From the NCBI GenBank assembly GCA_963747315.1, contig CAVVEQ010000013.1:372001-436000 (forward strand): 64,000 nt of DNA, in the 5' to 3' direction. Shown in pieces: positions 26,455 through 36,740 of the stretch. The translations under genes were made by a program, and so were the position numbers. The notes under the pieces were generated by a model. That model searched no databases. It worked only from the letters and a program-made list of their open reading frames with translations, and was not told where the DNA came from. Each line of letters opens with the position of its first letter. The stretch's first letter is position 1. Source of the DNA: CAVVEQ01 sp963747315 (GTDB lineage Bacteria; Chloroflexota; Anaerolineae; Anaerolineales; Anaerolineaceae).

Positions 26455-27852
26455 ATGGACGGAACCAATTTATCTCAACTTCAATTTGCCATAACAACAA
26501 TCTACCATTTCTTTTTCGTACCGCTAACCCTGGGTTTAGCCGTGATCGTTGCGATCATGGAAACCCTATATGTAACAAAAAAGAATCCGGTTTATAAATT
26601 GATGACAAAATTCTGGGGCACACTCTTTTTGATCAATTTTGCGGTTGGCGTGGTGACCGGGATCGTGCTCGAATTCCAGTTCGGAATGAACTGGTCGGAG
26701 TATTCGCGTTTTGTAGGCGATATATTTGGCGCACCGCTCGCCATGGAAGGCTTGATGGCATTCTTTCTGGAATCCGTCTTCCTTGGGTTGTGGATCTTTG
26801 GATGGGAAAGATTATCCAAAGGATTACACCTGGCAGCGATATGGCTCGTGGCGATTGGGGTGAATGTTTCAGCCTTCTGGATCCTGGCGGCAAATTCATT
26901 CATGCAGCACCCGGTGGGATTTGAACGTATCGGGGATAAACTGGTACTAACTGATTTCACTGCGTTGATAACCAATCCTTACCTGATGAATCAATTTCCA
27001 CATACTGTTCTTTCCGGGTTTACGACGGCAGGCTTTTTTGTCCTCGCCATCTCCGCTGCCCATCTTGTGAAAGGTAAAAACATAGAAATATTTAACCGAT
27101 CTTTCAAGATCGCCGCAATTTTCGCGTTTATCGCGGCACTTGGCGTGGTGGGGGTCGGGGATCGCCAGACCAAGGGGCTTGTGACCATGCAGCCTATGAA
27201 GTTGGCCGCTGCTGAAGCCCTCTGGGAGACGACAGATAGCGCACCGCTTTCCCTGTTCGCGATCATCGATGAGAAAAATGAATCAAATACCTTCGCGATA
27301 CGCATACCGTATATGCTGAGTTTCCTGGCGACAAATGATCCGAATGCCCGGATCACAGGTTTGTTGGAGCTGCAGGCTGAAAGTGAAAAGAATTTTGGGC
27401 AGGCTGATTACATGCCCAATATCACAGTTACTTTCTGGACCTTCCGGATCATGGTGGGATTGGGATTTCTAATGATCCTTGTTGCCATGATCGCAATCTT
27501 TCTCGCGTTTAGGAAAAAACCCATTGAGAAGGTGAAATTGCTCTGGATATTTGTACCCATGGTTGCTGCTCCTTACCTGGCGAACACCGCTGGCTGGTTA
27601 TTGACCGAAATGGGACGTCAACCCTGGGTAGTCTTCGGGCAAATGCTTACCCGCAACGCGGGTACACCCATGTTGAACCAGCAACCCTGGATGGTGATAA
27701 CCACATTGGCAGGTTTCTTCCTGGTCTATGGAATTCTGATCGTAATTGATGTCTTCCTGCTGGTGAAATATTCCAAGAAAGTTCCTGGTGAAAGTACATA
27801 TCTGGATGGCCCTCAAGCGGTTCAAAATGCAGGCTCGGAGGTGACAAAATGA
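26455..27852 (+). CDS. cydA: Cytochrome bd ubiquinol oxidase subunit I
   Basis: A 465-residue haem-bearing subunit of cytochrome bd, which reduces oxygen with quinol at the membrane. The N-terminal haem ligand His18 lies in IYHFFFVPLTLG. A second conserved His is in NQFPHTVLSGF and the conserved GRQPW lies near helix 7. About nine membrane helices are seen. It is shorter than the E. coli protein, which suits the short Q-loop type. A GGAGGT ribosome-binding site precedes the ATG. It overlaps cydB by 4 bases (ATGA). Confidence 0.96.
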   Translation: MDGTNLSQLQFAITTIYHFFFVPLTLGLAVIVAIMETLYVTKKNPVYKLMTKFWGTLFLINFAVGVVTGIVLEFQFGMNWSEYSRFVGDIFGAPLAMEGLMAFFLESVFLGLWIFGWERLSKGLHLAAIWLVAIGVNVSAFWILAANSFMQHPVGFERIGDKLVLTDFTALITNPYLMNQFPHTVLSGFTTAGFFVLAISAAHLVKGKNIEIFNRSFKIAAIFAFIAALGVVGVGDRQTKGLVTMQPMKLAAAEALWETTDSAPLSLFAIIDEKNESNTFAIRIPYMLSFLATNDPNARITGLLELQAESEKNFGQADYMPNITVTFWTFRIMVGLGFLMILVAMIAIFLAFRKKPIEKVKLLWIFVPMVAAPYLANTAGWLLTEMGRQPWVVFGQMLTRNAGTPMLNQQPWMVITTLAGFFLVYGILIVIDVFLLVKYSKKVPGESTYLDGPQAVQNAGSEVTK

Positions 27853-28869
27853 CTCCATACCCGGTGATTTGGTTCATTCTGGTTGCCATCCTCTATGCGG
27901 GCTTTTTTGTTCTGGATGGATTTGATATGGGAATCGGGATATTGCTTCCTTTCCTCGGAAAAACCGACCAAAAGCGTAGAATGATGATCAATGCCATTGG
28001 TCCTCATTGGGATGGGAATGAAGTCTGGTTGATCGTTGCGGGGGGGGCTACCTTTGCCGCATTTCCGCAGTGGTATGCCACCTTGTTCAGCGGATTCTAT
28101 TTGCCCTTCTTCCTGCTCCTGGTCGCTTTGATCTTCCGCGGAGTTGCATTTGAATTTCGCGGAAAAGATGAGAATCCAAGGTGGAAATCCTTATGGGATT
28201 GGGCGGCGTTCCTGGGAAGCTTGATTGCTGCTTTTCTTTTCGGTGTGGCTTTTACCAATATTCTTCGCGGAGTACCCATCGATGCCAGCATGCAATACAC
28301 TGGCGGGTTTCTTCAACCTGCTGAATCCCTTCGCGGTGTATGGTGGGGTCGTCTTCGTGATGATGTTCATTCTTATAGGGGCTTGCTTCCTGGTGATCCG
28401 AACCGCTGATCCCATTGAAAGTGCAGCCCGCAAGATTGCCGGCCAGCTTTGGTTACCGGTAATGCTCATGATCGTGGTATACGGAGCTTGTGTGTGGATG
28501 TTTGGTGGAAAAGGTGGTTTTCTTGGATGGTATTCGATGATCTTCTTTATCGTCAGCGCGGTTGCGGTGCTGGTCGCAGGAATTTCCACCAAACGACAGA
28601 AAGCCGGCTGGGCATTCACCTGGATGTCCCTGGGCATCCTTCTTTTCACGTTTGGCATTTTTGCCTGGCTTTTCCCCAACCTGATGATCTCCAGTCTGGG
28701 CGCCGAGAATAACCTGACAATCTGGAATTCTTCTTCTGGGGTGACAACCCTGCAAATCATGACAGCGGTCGCGGTAGTCTTCGTCCCGATCGTTCTCATT
28801 TATCAATCCTGGAGCTATTGGCTGTTGCGTAAGAAAGTTACCGGCGATAAAGAATCACTGCATTACTAA
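27849..28869 (+). CDS. cydB: Cytochrome bd ubiquinol oxidase subunit II, one frame break
   Basis: The second subunit of cytochrome bd. The N-terminal part, FVLDGFDMGIGILLPFLGK and GNEVWLIVAGGATFAAFP, is in one frame. One extra base in GGCGGGTTT (28302-28310) shifts the frame; removing it joins SMQYTGGF to FNLLNPFAVYGGV, as in the family. The rest, with QLWLPVMLMIV and later helices to residue 339 or so, then reads through to 28869. Conserved residues and membrane helices are otherwise intact, so I regard this as a sequence error rather than a dead gene. Confidence 0.92.
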
Positions 28870-28892
28870 ATCATTTACTGGAGGTAATATCA

Positions 28893-29312
28893 ATGAGTCC
28901 CCATGAAAAACGTGTTCTAACCAGCGCGAACGCGCCGAAACCCGTCGGTCCTTATTCTGTGGCTGTTTGGGCTGGTCCCTTCATTTTTACAGCTGGACAG
29001 GTCGGGCTTGATCCCAAAACCGGCAACCTTGTGGAAGGTGGCATCGAAGCTGAAACCCGTCAGGTGATGGAAAATCTTTGCAGCATTCTATGTGATGGCG
29101 GCTCGAGCTTCAGATCCGTGATTAAATCGACCGTTTTTCTCAAGGACATGGCAGATTTTGCCCGGATGAATGCGATTTATGCTGAATATTTTGATGAGAA
29201 TCCTCCCGCCCGTTCAACCGTTCAGGTAGGCGGTTTGCCGAAAGGCGCGATGATTGAGATCGAATTGATCGCATTGAAAGAAGAAAATGCGTGCGGATGT
29301 GGTTCCAAATAA
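28893..29312 (+). CDS. RidA family protein (Rid/YjgF/UK114)
   Basis: A 139-residue protein of the RidA family, whose core members hydrolyse reactive enamine/imine intermediates. The pattern is typical: PVGPYSVAVWAGPFIFTAGQ, the GGIEAETRQVMENL helix, and the active-site Arg in NPPARSTVQVGGLPKGA. A C-terminal CGCGSK tail is added beyond the usual end. It lies 23 bases after cydB, with a GGAGGT ribosome-binding site, and may be in the same transcript. Confidence 0.92.
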   Translation: MSPHEKRVLTSANAPKPVGPYSVAVWAGPFIFTAGQVGLDPKTGNLVEGGIEAETRQVMENLCSILCDGGSSFRSVIKSTVFLKDMADFARMNAIYAEYFDENPPARSTVQVGGLPKGAMIEIELIALKEENACGCGSK

Positions 29313-29348
29313 ACGATCACGCCAGATCATTTTTTCCAACCTAAAATC

Positions 29349-30376
29349 GTGAAAGAATCACCGGGAAAGAGGCCGACGGTCTCTGTAATTATTCCCTGCC
29401 GAAACGAGCAGGCAACGATCAAGCGGGTATTGGAAGCCCTCACCCAGCAAAGCTATCCGCTGGAGTACACAGAAGTCATCGTGGTGGATGGGCTTTCTGA
29501 TGATGGAACACGGGAGCAAGTTGCGGAATTCATTCAGCAACGACCTGAATTGGTTGTGCGTTTGATCGATAATCCCCGGTTATCGATACCTGCCGCGGTG
29601 AATACCGGTATAGCGTCCGCAAGGGGAGAGATCATCATCAGGCTGGATGGGCATTCTTTTCCTTCAAAGAACTACATCGAACTTTCAGTGCGGGACCTTG
29701 AAGCAGGAAAAGGCGCAAATGTGGGTGGTATATGGAAGATTAAGCCAGGAGGAGAGGGTTGGATTCCTAAATCGATTGCCCGCGCCGCGTCAAATCCGCT
29801 GGGTGTCGGGGATGCCCGGTACCGCATCGGAAGCGTTGCTGGCGAAGTGGATACAGTGCCCTTCGGAGCATTTTACAAGGAAACCGCGGATAAGAATCGG
29901 CGGTTTTGATGAAACACTATTAACGAATGAAGATTACGAGTTCAACAGCTCGTATTCGGAAATCGGGTGGTGTTATCTGGTTAGATCCGGCGATAAGCTC
30001 CGATTACGTAGCCCGCAAGAGTTGGAATGAACTGGCCAGGCAATACTGGCGATATGGTTACTGGAAAAATCGCATGCTTCGAATACACCCTGAGACCATG
30101 CGTTGGAGACAAGCGCTCCCCCCGCTATTTGTTACGATGATTGGAATATTACTAATTTCAGCAATTGGTTCGGAATATGCACGCTTAACCCTGGCATTGG
30201 TTGGTGGAATTTATCTGGTAAGCTTGATCGCTGCCAGTCTTTCATCCGCAGCCAGGCAAAGAGACATATCCATGATCTTAGGAATTCCGATTTCCATCGC
30301 TACAATGCATTTTTCCTGGGGAACAGGCTTCCTCTTTGGATTTATTAAAAATCCGCCCAAGAGCAATAATCAATGA
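29349..30376 (+). CDS. Family 2 glycosyltransferase, ExoA-like, two frame breaks
   Basis: A membrane-associated GT2. The donor site has SVIIPCRNEQATIKRVL and VIVVDGLSDDGT, with the metal site in IIRLDGHS. Two +1 breaks occur: near 29892 (AA) and at 29947. Correcting both gives one reading, VPFGAFYKETA-D-RIGGFDETLLTNEDYEFN-ARIRKSGGVIWL, as expected in this family. The C-terminus carries three membrane helices (about 245-330). The start is a GTG at 29349. It overlaps the next gene by 4 bases. A role in exopolysaccharide chain building is inferred from the operon. Confidence 0.85.
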
Positions 30377-31797
30377 CATCCGGAAAAGCAACCCAAAAAT
30401 CAGGCTGGCGCATGAGCACCGGGGAAAGAAGGATCCTGTTGATCCTTGGCGACCTTGTGTCTGCGTTTATCGGGTTGATCCTGGCGTTATATTTCTGGGC
30501 ACAAAAAGACAGCTGGTTTTATTTTTCGATGGAATTTCTTAAAACGAGACCCCCGGCGTGGTTTTACCTGCTGCCCTTCATTTGGGTAGTTCTGATGGTG
30601 GACCTTTACGACATTCGCCGGGCAGGTCGCCGTCGAGAGACCTTGCAGGGCATCGGCGCTGCAGCGCTCATTTGTGTTCTTCTCTATCTGATCGTTTACT
30701 TTACCTCTGAGCCAAACTCGCTTCCCAGGCGCGGAATTGCGTTTTTTATTCTATTTACATCCGGGTTAACTCTCGTCTGGAGGATGATCTATATTCAGAT
30801 ATTCACAGCACCCAAATTTCTGCGAAAAGTGCTGATCATCGGAGCAGGCCTGGCAGGAACGACGCTTGCGCGAGCGTTGAATGAAATTCACCCTTCGCCA
30901 TTTCAAATCATCGGTTTTGTTGATGACGATTCGCAGAAGCAGGGCAAGAAGATCAGCGGGCATCCAGTTCTATGCAGAAGCGAAGATTTATTTCGGGTGA
31001 TCACCGAAGAGAACATTAGTGAATTGATATTTGCCATCACCGGAGAGATCAATCCCGGCATGCTTCAATCATTGTTGAACGCCGAAGAAAAAGGCATTGA
31101 AGTATCGACTTACCAGAATGTTTATGAAGAGCACCTCAATCGCATTCCGATCTTTTTACTTCAATCGGATTGGTTGGTGAGGTCTTTTGTGGATCAATAC
31201 CACACCAGCGGCTTTTATGAAGCCGGGAAAAGGTTGGTTGATCTGGTTGGGGCAATCGTGGGTATGTTGATCTTGTTGATCATCCTGCCGGTGATATACC
31301 TGGCAATCATATTGGAAAGCGGAAGACCGGTATTCTTCCAACAGACCAGGCTGGGGAAGAATGGCCGAGAATACACCATTACCAAATTCAGGACGATGAA
31401 GAAAGACGCTGAGGGTGATGGAAAAGCCAGGATGGCCCAGGAAAATGACGAGCGGGTGACTAAATTGGGCAGGGTGCTCCGAAAAAGCCATTTGGATGAA
31501 TTACCACAATTCTTGAACGTATTTAATGGGGAGATGAGCCTGGTTGGCCCAAGAGCGGAGCGGCCGGAATTCGTGGATCACCTGCAAAAGCGTATTCCAT
31601 TCTACCGGGCCAGACTTTTTGTCAAACCCGGACTCACCGGGTGGGCTCAAGTAAATCAACGCTACGCCGCCACGGTCGAGGAGACAGGGGTAAAGCTTGA
31701 GTACGACCTTTATTACATAAAAAATCAGAACCTGCTGCTGGATTTTTATATCCTTCTAAAAACAGTCGGGCAGGTGTTCGGATTGAAAGGCGTTTGA
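30373..31797 (+). CDS. Polyprenyl-phosphate sugar-phosphate transferase (WcaJ/CpsE-like)
   Basis: A 474-residue initiating transferase that loads a sugar-1-phosphate onto undecaprenyl phosphate at the inner membrane. Four N-terminal helices (about 15-130) are followed by a CoA-binding-like domain (VLIIGAGLAGTTLARAL). After another helix (about 292-312) comes the catalytic domain with RLGKNGREYTITKFRTM, SHLDELPQFLNVF, EMSLVGPRAERPEF and KPGLTGWAQV. The sugar is usually glucose or galactose, but specificity is not readable. It overlaps GT2 by 4 bases, and its stop overlaps the next ATG (TGATG). Confidence 0.95.
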   Translation: MTSGKATQKSGWRMSTGERRILLILGDLVSAFIGLILALYFWAQKDSWFYFSMEFLKTRPPAWFYLLPFIWVVLMVDLYDIRRAGRRRETLQGIGAAALICVLLYLIVYFTSEPNSLPRRGIAFFILFTSGLTLVWRMIYIQIFTAPKFLRKVLIIGAGLAGTTLARALNEIHPSPFQIIGFVDDDSQKQGKKISGHPVLCRSEDLFRVITEENISELIFAITGEINPGMLQSLLNAEEKGIEVSTYQNVYEEHLNRIPIFLLQSDWLVRSFVDQYHTSGFYEAGKRLVDLVGAIVGMLILLIILPVIYLAIILESGRPVFFQQTRLGKNGREYTITKFRTMKKDAEGDGKARMAQENDERVTKLGRVLRKSHLDELPQFLNVFNGEMSLVGPRAERPEFVDHLQKRIPFYRARLFVKPGLTGWAQVNQRYAATVEETGVKLEYDLYYIKNQNLLLDFYILLKTVGQVFGLKGV

Positions 31798-33693
31798 TGC
31801 GAAGCAGGCTTCATATCCGCAACCGCTATGTCTTGATCGGCGATATTTTCCTGACTGTAATTTGCGTTTTGGCAAGCTATGCATTACGTCTCGAACTTGG
31901 TCCGATCTTCAATTATTACCTGCCATCCGCCTACTATATGGTTGGGGTCGCTGTAATCATCGCGCCTCTGGTGTATAAATCCTTCGGTCTTTACCGGCGC
32001 ATGTGGATCTATGCGAGCATCCAGGACTTGAAAGTAATTTTTACTTCAGTAATTGTCGCCTCGGCAGCTATCGCGGCGGTTATGATCCTTTTATTTACGC
32101 TTGGTGCCTTTCAAGGCTTTCCGCGATCCGTTTTGATCATCTATGCAGTGCTGAGCATGCTCGCCGTTGGCGGATTGCGGTTCGCTTTACGCGTTCTGGC
32201 CGAGAGTAGGTTCTTCGCTGAATCCACCCGGGAACCAACTTACCAAAAACATATCCTTATCATCGGTGCCGGAGATGCTGGAGCATTGGTACTTCGGGAG
32301 ATGCAAAAAAGCAAATACTTGAATATGAAACCAGTCGGGTTTCTGGATGATAATCCCGAAAAATTGAAGCAACAATTGCTAGGCGTGCCGGTTATTGGGA
32401 CCATCGATGACCTTCAGAAAGTGTTAGACCAAAAGCGCATTGATGAGGTCATCATCGCCATCCCAAGCGCTCCGGGTGATGTCGTCAGGCGGGTGGCGAG
32501 CGTATGCCAGAAAAAGGGTATCCCGTTCCGCACTATGCCAGGACTTTATGAATTGCTGGGGGGTAAGATCAACATCAGCGATTGCGAGAAATCGAGATAT
32601 CTGATCTGCTTCGTCGTCAGCCAACCCAGATGCTGGATGAGGAGATTGGAAAGATCCTCCATGGCGAGACCGTGATGGTGACCGGGGCAGGCGGTTCGAT
32701 TGGCCGGGAATTATGCCGGCAGATTTCCCGATGGGAACCTGACAAACTTCTGCTATTGGGACATGGCGAAAACAGCATTTTCGAGAGCTTTCTGGAGCTG
32801 GAAGGCAGCTTTCCTAATATCTCATTGAAGCCGCTGATCGCTGATATTCGTGATGAAAGACGGATCAGCGAGTTAATGCGAGAATATAAACCCGGTGTTG
32901 TCTTTCATGCCGCGGCACATAAACATGTCCCCCTCATGGAAGTCAATGTTCCAGAGGCGGTTTCGAATAATGTTCTTGGAACTCAATCGGTTGTTGAAGG
33001 TGCGCTGAATGCCGGTGTCAATCGTTTCGTGCTTATCTCAACAGATAAAGCGATCCGACCGGCTAATGTTATGGGAGGAACAAAGCGTATCGCTGAAATG
33101 ATCGTGTTGAACGCTGCAAAACGCAGCAGCAAACCGTACTCGGTCGTGCGGTTCGGAAATGTGCTAGGGAGCCGGGGAAGTGTAGTTCCGTTATTCAAGC
33201 GGCAGATTGCTTCGGGCGGGCCTGTTACGGTCACCCACCCGGACATGGAACGCTATTTTATGACGATCCCGGAAGCGGTGTACCTGGTTCTGCAGGCAGC
33301 TACTCTTGGTGAGGGTGGTGAAGCCTTCTTATTGAACATGGGCGAGCAGGTAAAGATCGTTGACCTGGCTGAAGATTTGATCCGTCTTTCTGGTCTCGAA
33401 CCTGGTAAGGATATCGAGATAGTATTTACGGGCATCCGGCCTGGGGAGAAATTAAGCGAGGATTTATGGGATGAGGGTCATGAATTTATGACCACCATGC
33501 ATCCAGATATTTTCCGGGTAAATGGTCATGACCAGCAGCTTTCCGGAAAGGAATTGAGAGGCTGCGGTTACTCTTCTGCGCGAACTAAGTTCGGATGGAG
33601 ATTCCCAGGGATTGATCAAACTACATGGACGAAATTATCCCGGGCGCAACAATCGGCAGCCAGGAACCACCCGCCTACACATCGATCGACTAA
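31797..33693 (+). CDS. CapD/WbpM-type nucleoside-diphosphate-sugar 4,6-dehydratase, three frame breaks
   Basis: A membrane-anchored epimerase/dehydratase, probably acting on UDP-GlcNAc. Four N-terminal membrane helices (about 10-125) and a CoA-binding-like domain (ILIIGAGDAGALVLREM) precede the dehydratase domain. That domain has VTGAGGSIGRELCRQI, AAAHKHVPLME, the STDKAIRPANVMGGTKR motif and RFGNVLGSRGSVVPLF. One base is missing near 32577-32580 (joins INIS to LREIEISDLLRRQ). One extra base lies near 33557 and another near 33624. After correction the protein ends with GSQEPPAYTSID at TAA 33691-33693. The usual catalytic Tyr appears to be Met/Gly-Lys here, as in WbpM types. Confidence 0.88.
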
Positions 33694-34680
33694 TGCCTGA
33701 AGTAAACCGTCAAGAATGGGAATCATTTTTTCACTCGCATCTGGATGCGAGCTTTTTACAATCCTCTGCCTGGGGAGATGTTAAGGAAGAATTTGGTTGG
33801 CAGGCAGTCAGGATCATTAAGGGAGAAACAGGTGCGCAAATTCTAATCAAACGCGGACCTTTTCGTGTCAGCCTGGGATACGTTCCAAAAGGGCCACTGG
33901 GAAAGATGACCACCGAATTTATTGGCGAATTGCTCGAATTCGCAAATAAAAACCATCTTTTCGTGGTCACACTGGAAGCTGATTGTTGGGAGAAAGAGCG
34001 GGATAAGGAAATAGTTGGTTTCGAATCCAAGCCGGGGAGAAATATTCAACCGAGAAGGACTATTCTCGTTTCACTGGAAGGCAGCGAGAATGATTTATTA
34101 AACCGCATGAAGCAGAAAACCCGATACAACATCCGGCTTGCTCAAAAAAAGGATGTCTGTGTGTTGGAATCAGATGACATCGGATTGTTCCATAACCTGA
34201 TGACGGCAACCGGGGTAAGAGATGGATTCGGTATTCACAGCCGGGATTACTACCAAAAGGTTTTCAATAGTTTCAAACCATCCGGTGATTGCACAATCCT
34301 GCTTGCGAAATTTGGAGACCAAGCCTTGGGTGCTTTGATGGTGCTGGCGCATGGCAATACTGCATGGTATGTATATGGCGCTTCAAATGACATGGAACGC
34401 AATCGTATGCCAACCTACTTACTTCAGTGGGAAGCGATGCGCTGGGCCAGAGAAGAAGGGCTGCAGGACTTATGACTTATGGGGTATCCCGGATGAAGAC
34501 GAGACGTTTCTGGAAGAACAATTTGAAAAGCGATCCGATGGACTCTGGGGCGTATACAGATTCAAACGCGGATTTGGCGGCATGGTTAGCCGTTCAGTTC
34601 AGGCTGAAGATTTTGTAATTAACAAAACACTGTACTGCATTTATAAACTCATTTCTGAAAGATATCGGGGTCAATTGTAA
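33693..34680 (+). CDS. FemAB-family acyltransferase, first of two, one frame break
   Basis: A FemAB/FemX-type GNAT-fold protein. Family marks are FLQSSAWGDVKEEFGW, YVPKGPLGK, MKQKTRYNIRLAQKK, the TGVRDGFGIHSRDYY element and LQWEAMRWARE. One extra G in the GGG run at 34458-34460 breaks the frame; correcting it gives EEGCRTYDLWGIPD and the reading continues to 34680. Known family members add amino acids from aminoacyl-tRNA to peptidoglycan precursors or modify glycans and exported proteins. Its ATG overlaps the CapD stop (TAATG), so it is co-translated with the glycan genes. Confidence 0.85.
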
Positions 34681-34684
34681 CGAA

Positions 34685-35780
34685 ATGACGACCTCCGATT
34701 GGAATGAAGCCCTTTTGACGGTGTCCTGGAAGCCATGTTTTTCAAACTGAAGAGTGGGGCGAAATCAAGGCGAACTACGGATGGCATCCAACTGCTCTTG
34801 AGATTCCGTACGGAATAAATCAAAATGCCAGGGCAATGATCCTGGAGCGAAGTCAGCGGCTTTTCCCGCTGATTCCACCAGCACGCGTTTTATATATTCC
34901 CCGCGGTCCCATCGCGGATTGGGAGAAGTTGGAGGATTTGCCACAAATACTCGATACTCTGGAGAAAATTGCACAAGAGAGAAAAGCAATCTTTCTCAAG
35001 ATCGATCCGGAAATTATCCTTGGCACCGGGATTCCCGGCGATCCGGGTGAGAAAATCTCAATCAACGTCGAAAAAGTTAAAGAATTACTGATTTCAAGGG
35101 GTTGGAGGTTTTCAAAAGACCAGATCCAATTCCAGAATACAGTCTGGATCGATCTTCACGAGGATGAAGAATCCATCCTGGCAAAGATGAAACAAAAAAC
35201 CCGATACAATATCAAGCTTTGCCAGAAAAAAGGGGTGGTCATTCGTATTGGCGAGAAAAGTGAATTGGATAAGTTATTCCAGTTATACGCGCATACCAGC
35301 CTGAGGGACGGTTTCGTGATCCGGGAACGGAAATATTATCTGGATGTATGGACAAAATTTATGGATGCGGAGATGGCGATTCCGCTCGTAGCTGAATATG
35401 AAGGAACAATTCTGGCCGGGTTGTTTCTGTTCCATTTCGGGAAAAGGTCGTGGTATTTGTATGGGATGTCCTCTGACGAGCATCGGGACTTGATGCCCAA
35501 TTATGGGCTGCAGTGGGAAGCGATTCGACTCTCGAAAGAAATGGGGTGTGAAAAGTATGATCTTTGGGGAGCTCCAGACGTTTTTGATGGCAACGACCGA
35601 ATGACTGGAGTTTTCAGATTTAAAATGGGTCTTGGGGGTGAGGTTGTACGTCTGATCGGGGCATGGGACTTTCCAATCCGGAAAATGGAATATTCGCTTT
35701 ATTCCCGGGTGTTGCCCAAGGTTTTGGATTTGATGCGCAGATGGGGACGACATACAACCATCCAGGAGGCTGGAGGGTGA
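34685..35780 (+). CDS. FemAB-family acyltransferase, second of two, one frame break
   Basis: A tandem paralogue of the preceding gene, sharing MKQKTRYNIKLCQKK, the TSLRDGFVIRERKYYLDVW element, LQWEAIRLSKE and YDLWGAPD. The apparent ATG at 34836 cuts off the N-terminus. From ATG 34685 the reading is MTTSDWNEALLTV, then one extra base (34721-34727) shifts it. Correction gives GSHVFQTEEWGEIKANYGW, the same opening element as its neighbour. The C-terminal end carries an amphipathic RRWGRHTT tail. It lies 4 bases after its paralogue. The stop overlaps the next GTG as GTGA. Confidence 0.85.
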
Positions 35781-36739
35781 ACCCTAGACTACGGTTGGCA
35801 AACCTCCCAACGCCAGTAGAATTCCTTTCCCGACTTAGCGCGAAGCTTGGGGGACCAAGGATCTTTATAAAAAGGGATGATCTCACCGGGACCGCAATGG
35901 GAGGGAATAAGGTCCGTAAGCTTGAGTACCTGCTGGCTGAAGCCCAGGCTAATGGAGCAAGAAGCCTTATTACCACAGGGGCAGCACAATCCAATCATGC
36001 CAGGCAAACCGCTGCTCTGGCAGCCAAACTTGGTTTACGCTGCAGGTTGGTCCTTTCCGGAGACTCCGACGAACCAAAAGATGGTAACCTTCTGCTGGAT
36101 GGATTATTTGGTGCGGATGTCACATGGTGTGATAAAACCTTGCGCGCAGAAACCCTGCAAACTACATTTGAAAAAAGCTGGAAAAATGGTGAACGACCGT
36201 ACCTGATCCCAATGGGAGGATCCACACCCATCGGTACACTGGGTTACCTGAATGCATTTGAGGAATTCATTTCACAAAGCATCGAAGTCGATTGGATCAT
36301 CCTCGCGTCGTCCTCAGGTGGAACCCAGGCAGGGCTGGAGCTTGGGAAACGCAAGAATTCCTGGAATGGCAAGATCCTTGGTGTGAACGTGGGATCAGAA
36401 GAAACAGACCTTAAGGGGACCATATCTGATCTTTGCTCGCAAGCATGGGAAAGAGTCGGCGATGGGCGAAGAGTGGACAGAGAGGAAATCCAGCTCAATC
36501 AGGATTACTGCGAATCCGGCTACGGAAATCCTTCCAAAAGAGAGCTGGAGGCGATCCGGTTATTTGCGGGAATGGAAGGAATTCTCCTCGATCCGGTCTA
36601 TACTGCCAGGGCAGCCGCAGCCATGATCGACCTGATCAAAAAAGGATATTTTTCAGCTAATGAAAGAATCCTTTTTTGGCATACGGGGGGAATCCCGGCA
36701 GTTTTTTCCAGTAAGTATTCCCGGATGTTGGCAAGGTAG
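35777..36739 (+). CDS. D-cysteine desulfhydrase / ACC deaminase-family PLP enzyme
   Basis: A 320-residue fold-type II PLP enzyme. The PLP Lys is in TAMGGNKVRKLEYLL (about residue 43), with TTGAAQSNHARQTAA as the cofactor Asn region and IPMGGSTPIGTLGYLNA as the glycine-rich phosphate loop. The family degrades D-cysteine to pyruvate, ammonia and sulfide, or deaminates 1-aminocyclopropane-1-carboxylate. The GTG start at 35777 has a full AGGAGG site 8 bases upstream and gives the family start MNPRLRLANLPTPVEF. Upstream in-frame codons fall inside the previous gene. Its coupling to FemAB genes is unusual. Confidence 0.88.
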   Translation: MNPRLRLANLPTPVEFLSRLSAKLGGPRIFIKRDDLTGTAMGGNKVRKLEYLLAEAQANGARSLITTGAAQSNHARQTAALAAKLGLRCRLVLSGDSDEPKDGNLLLDGLFGADVTWCDKTLRAETLQTTFEKSWKNGERPYLIPMGGSTPIGTLGYLNAFEEFISQSIEVDWIILASSSGGTQAGLELGKRKNSWNGKILGVNVGSEETDLKGTISDLCSQAWERVGDGRRVDREEIQLNQDYCESGYGNPSKRELEAIRLFAGMEGILLDPVYTARAAAAMIDLIKKGYFSANERILFWHTGGIPAVFSSKYSRMLAR

Positions 36740-36740
36740 A

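Noticed and set aside
31797..33693. Two separate genes, a membrane sugar transferase and a UDP-sugar dehydratase
   Set aside because: Restoring one base at 32577-32580 yields a single CapD/WbpM-type protein with the usual domain order.
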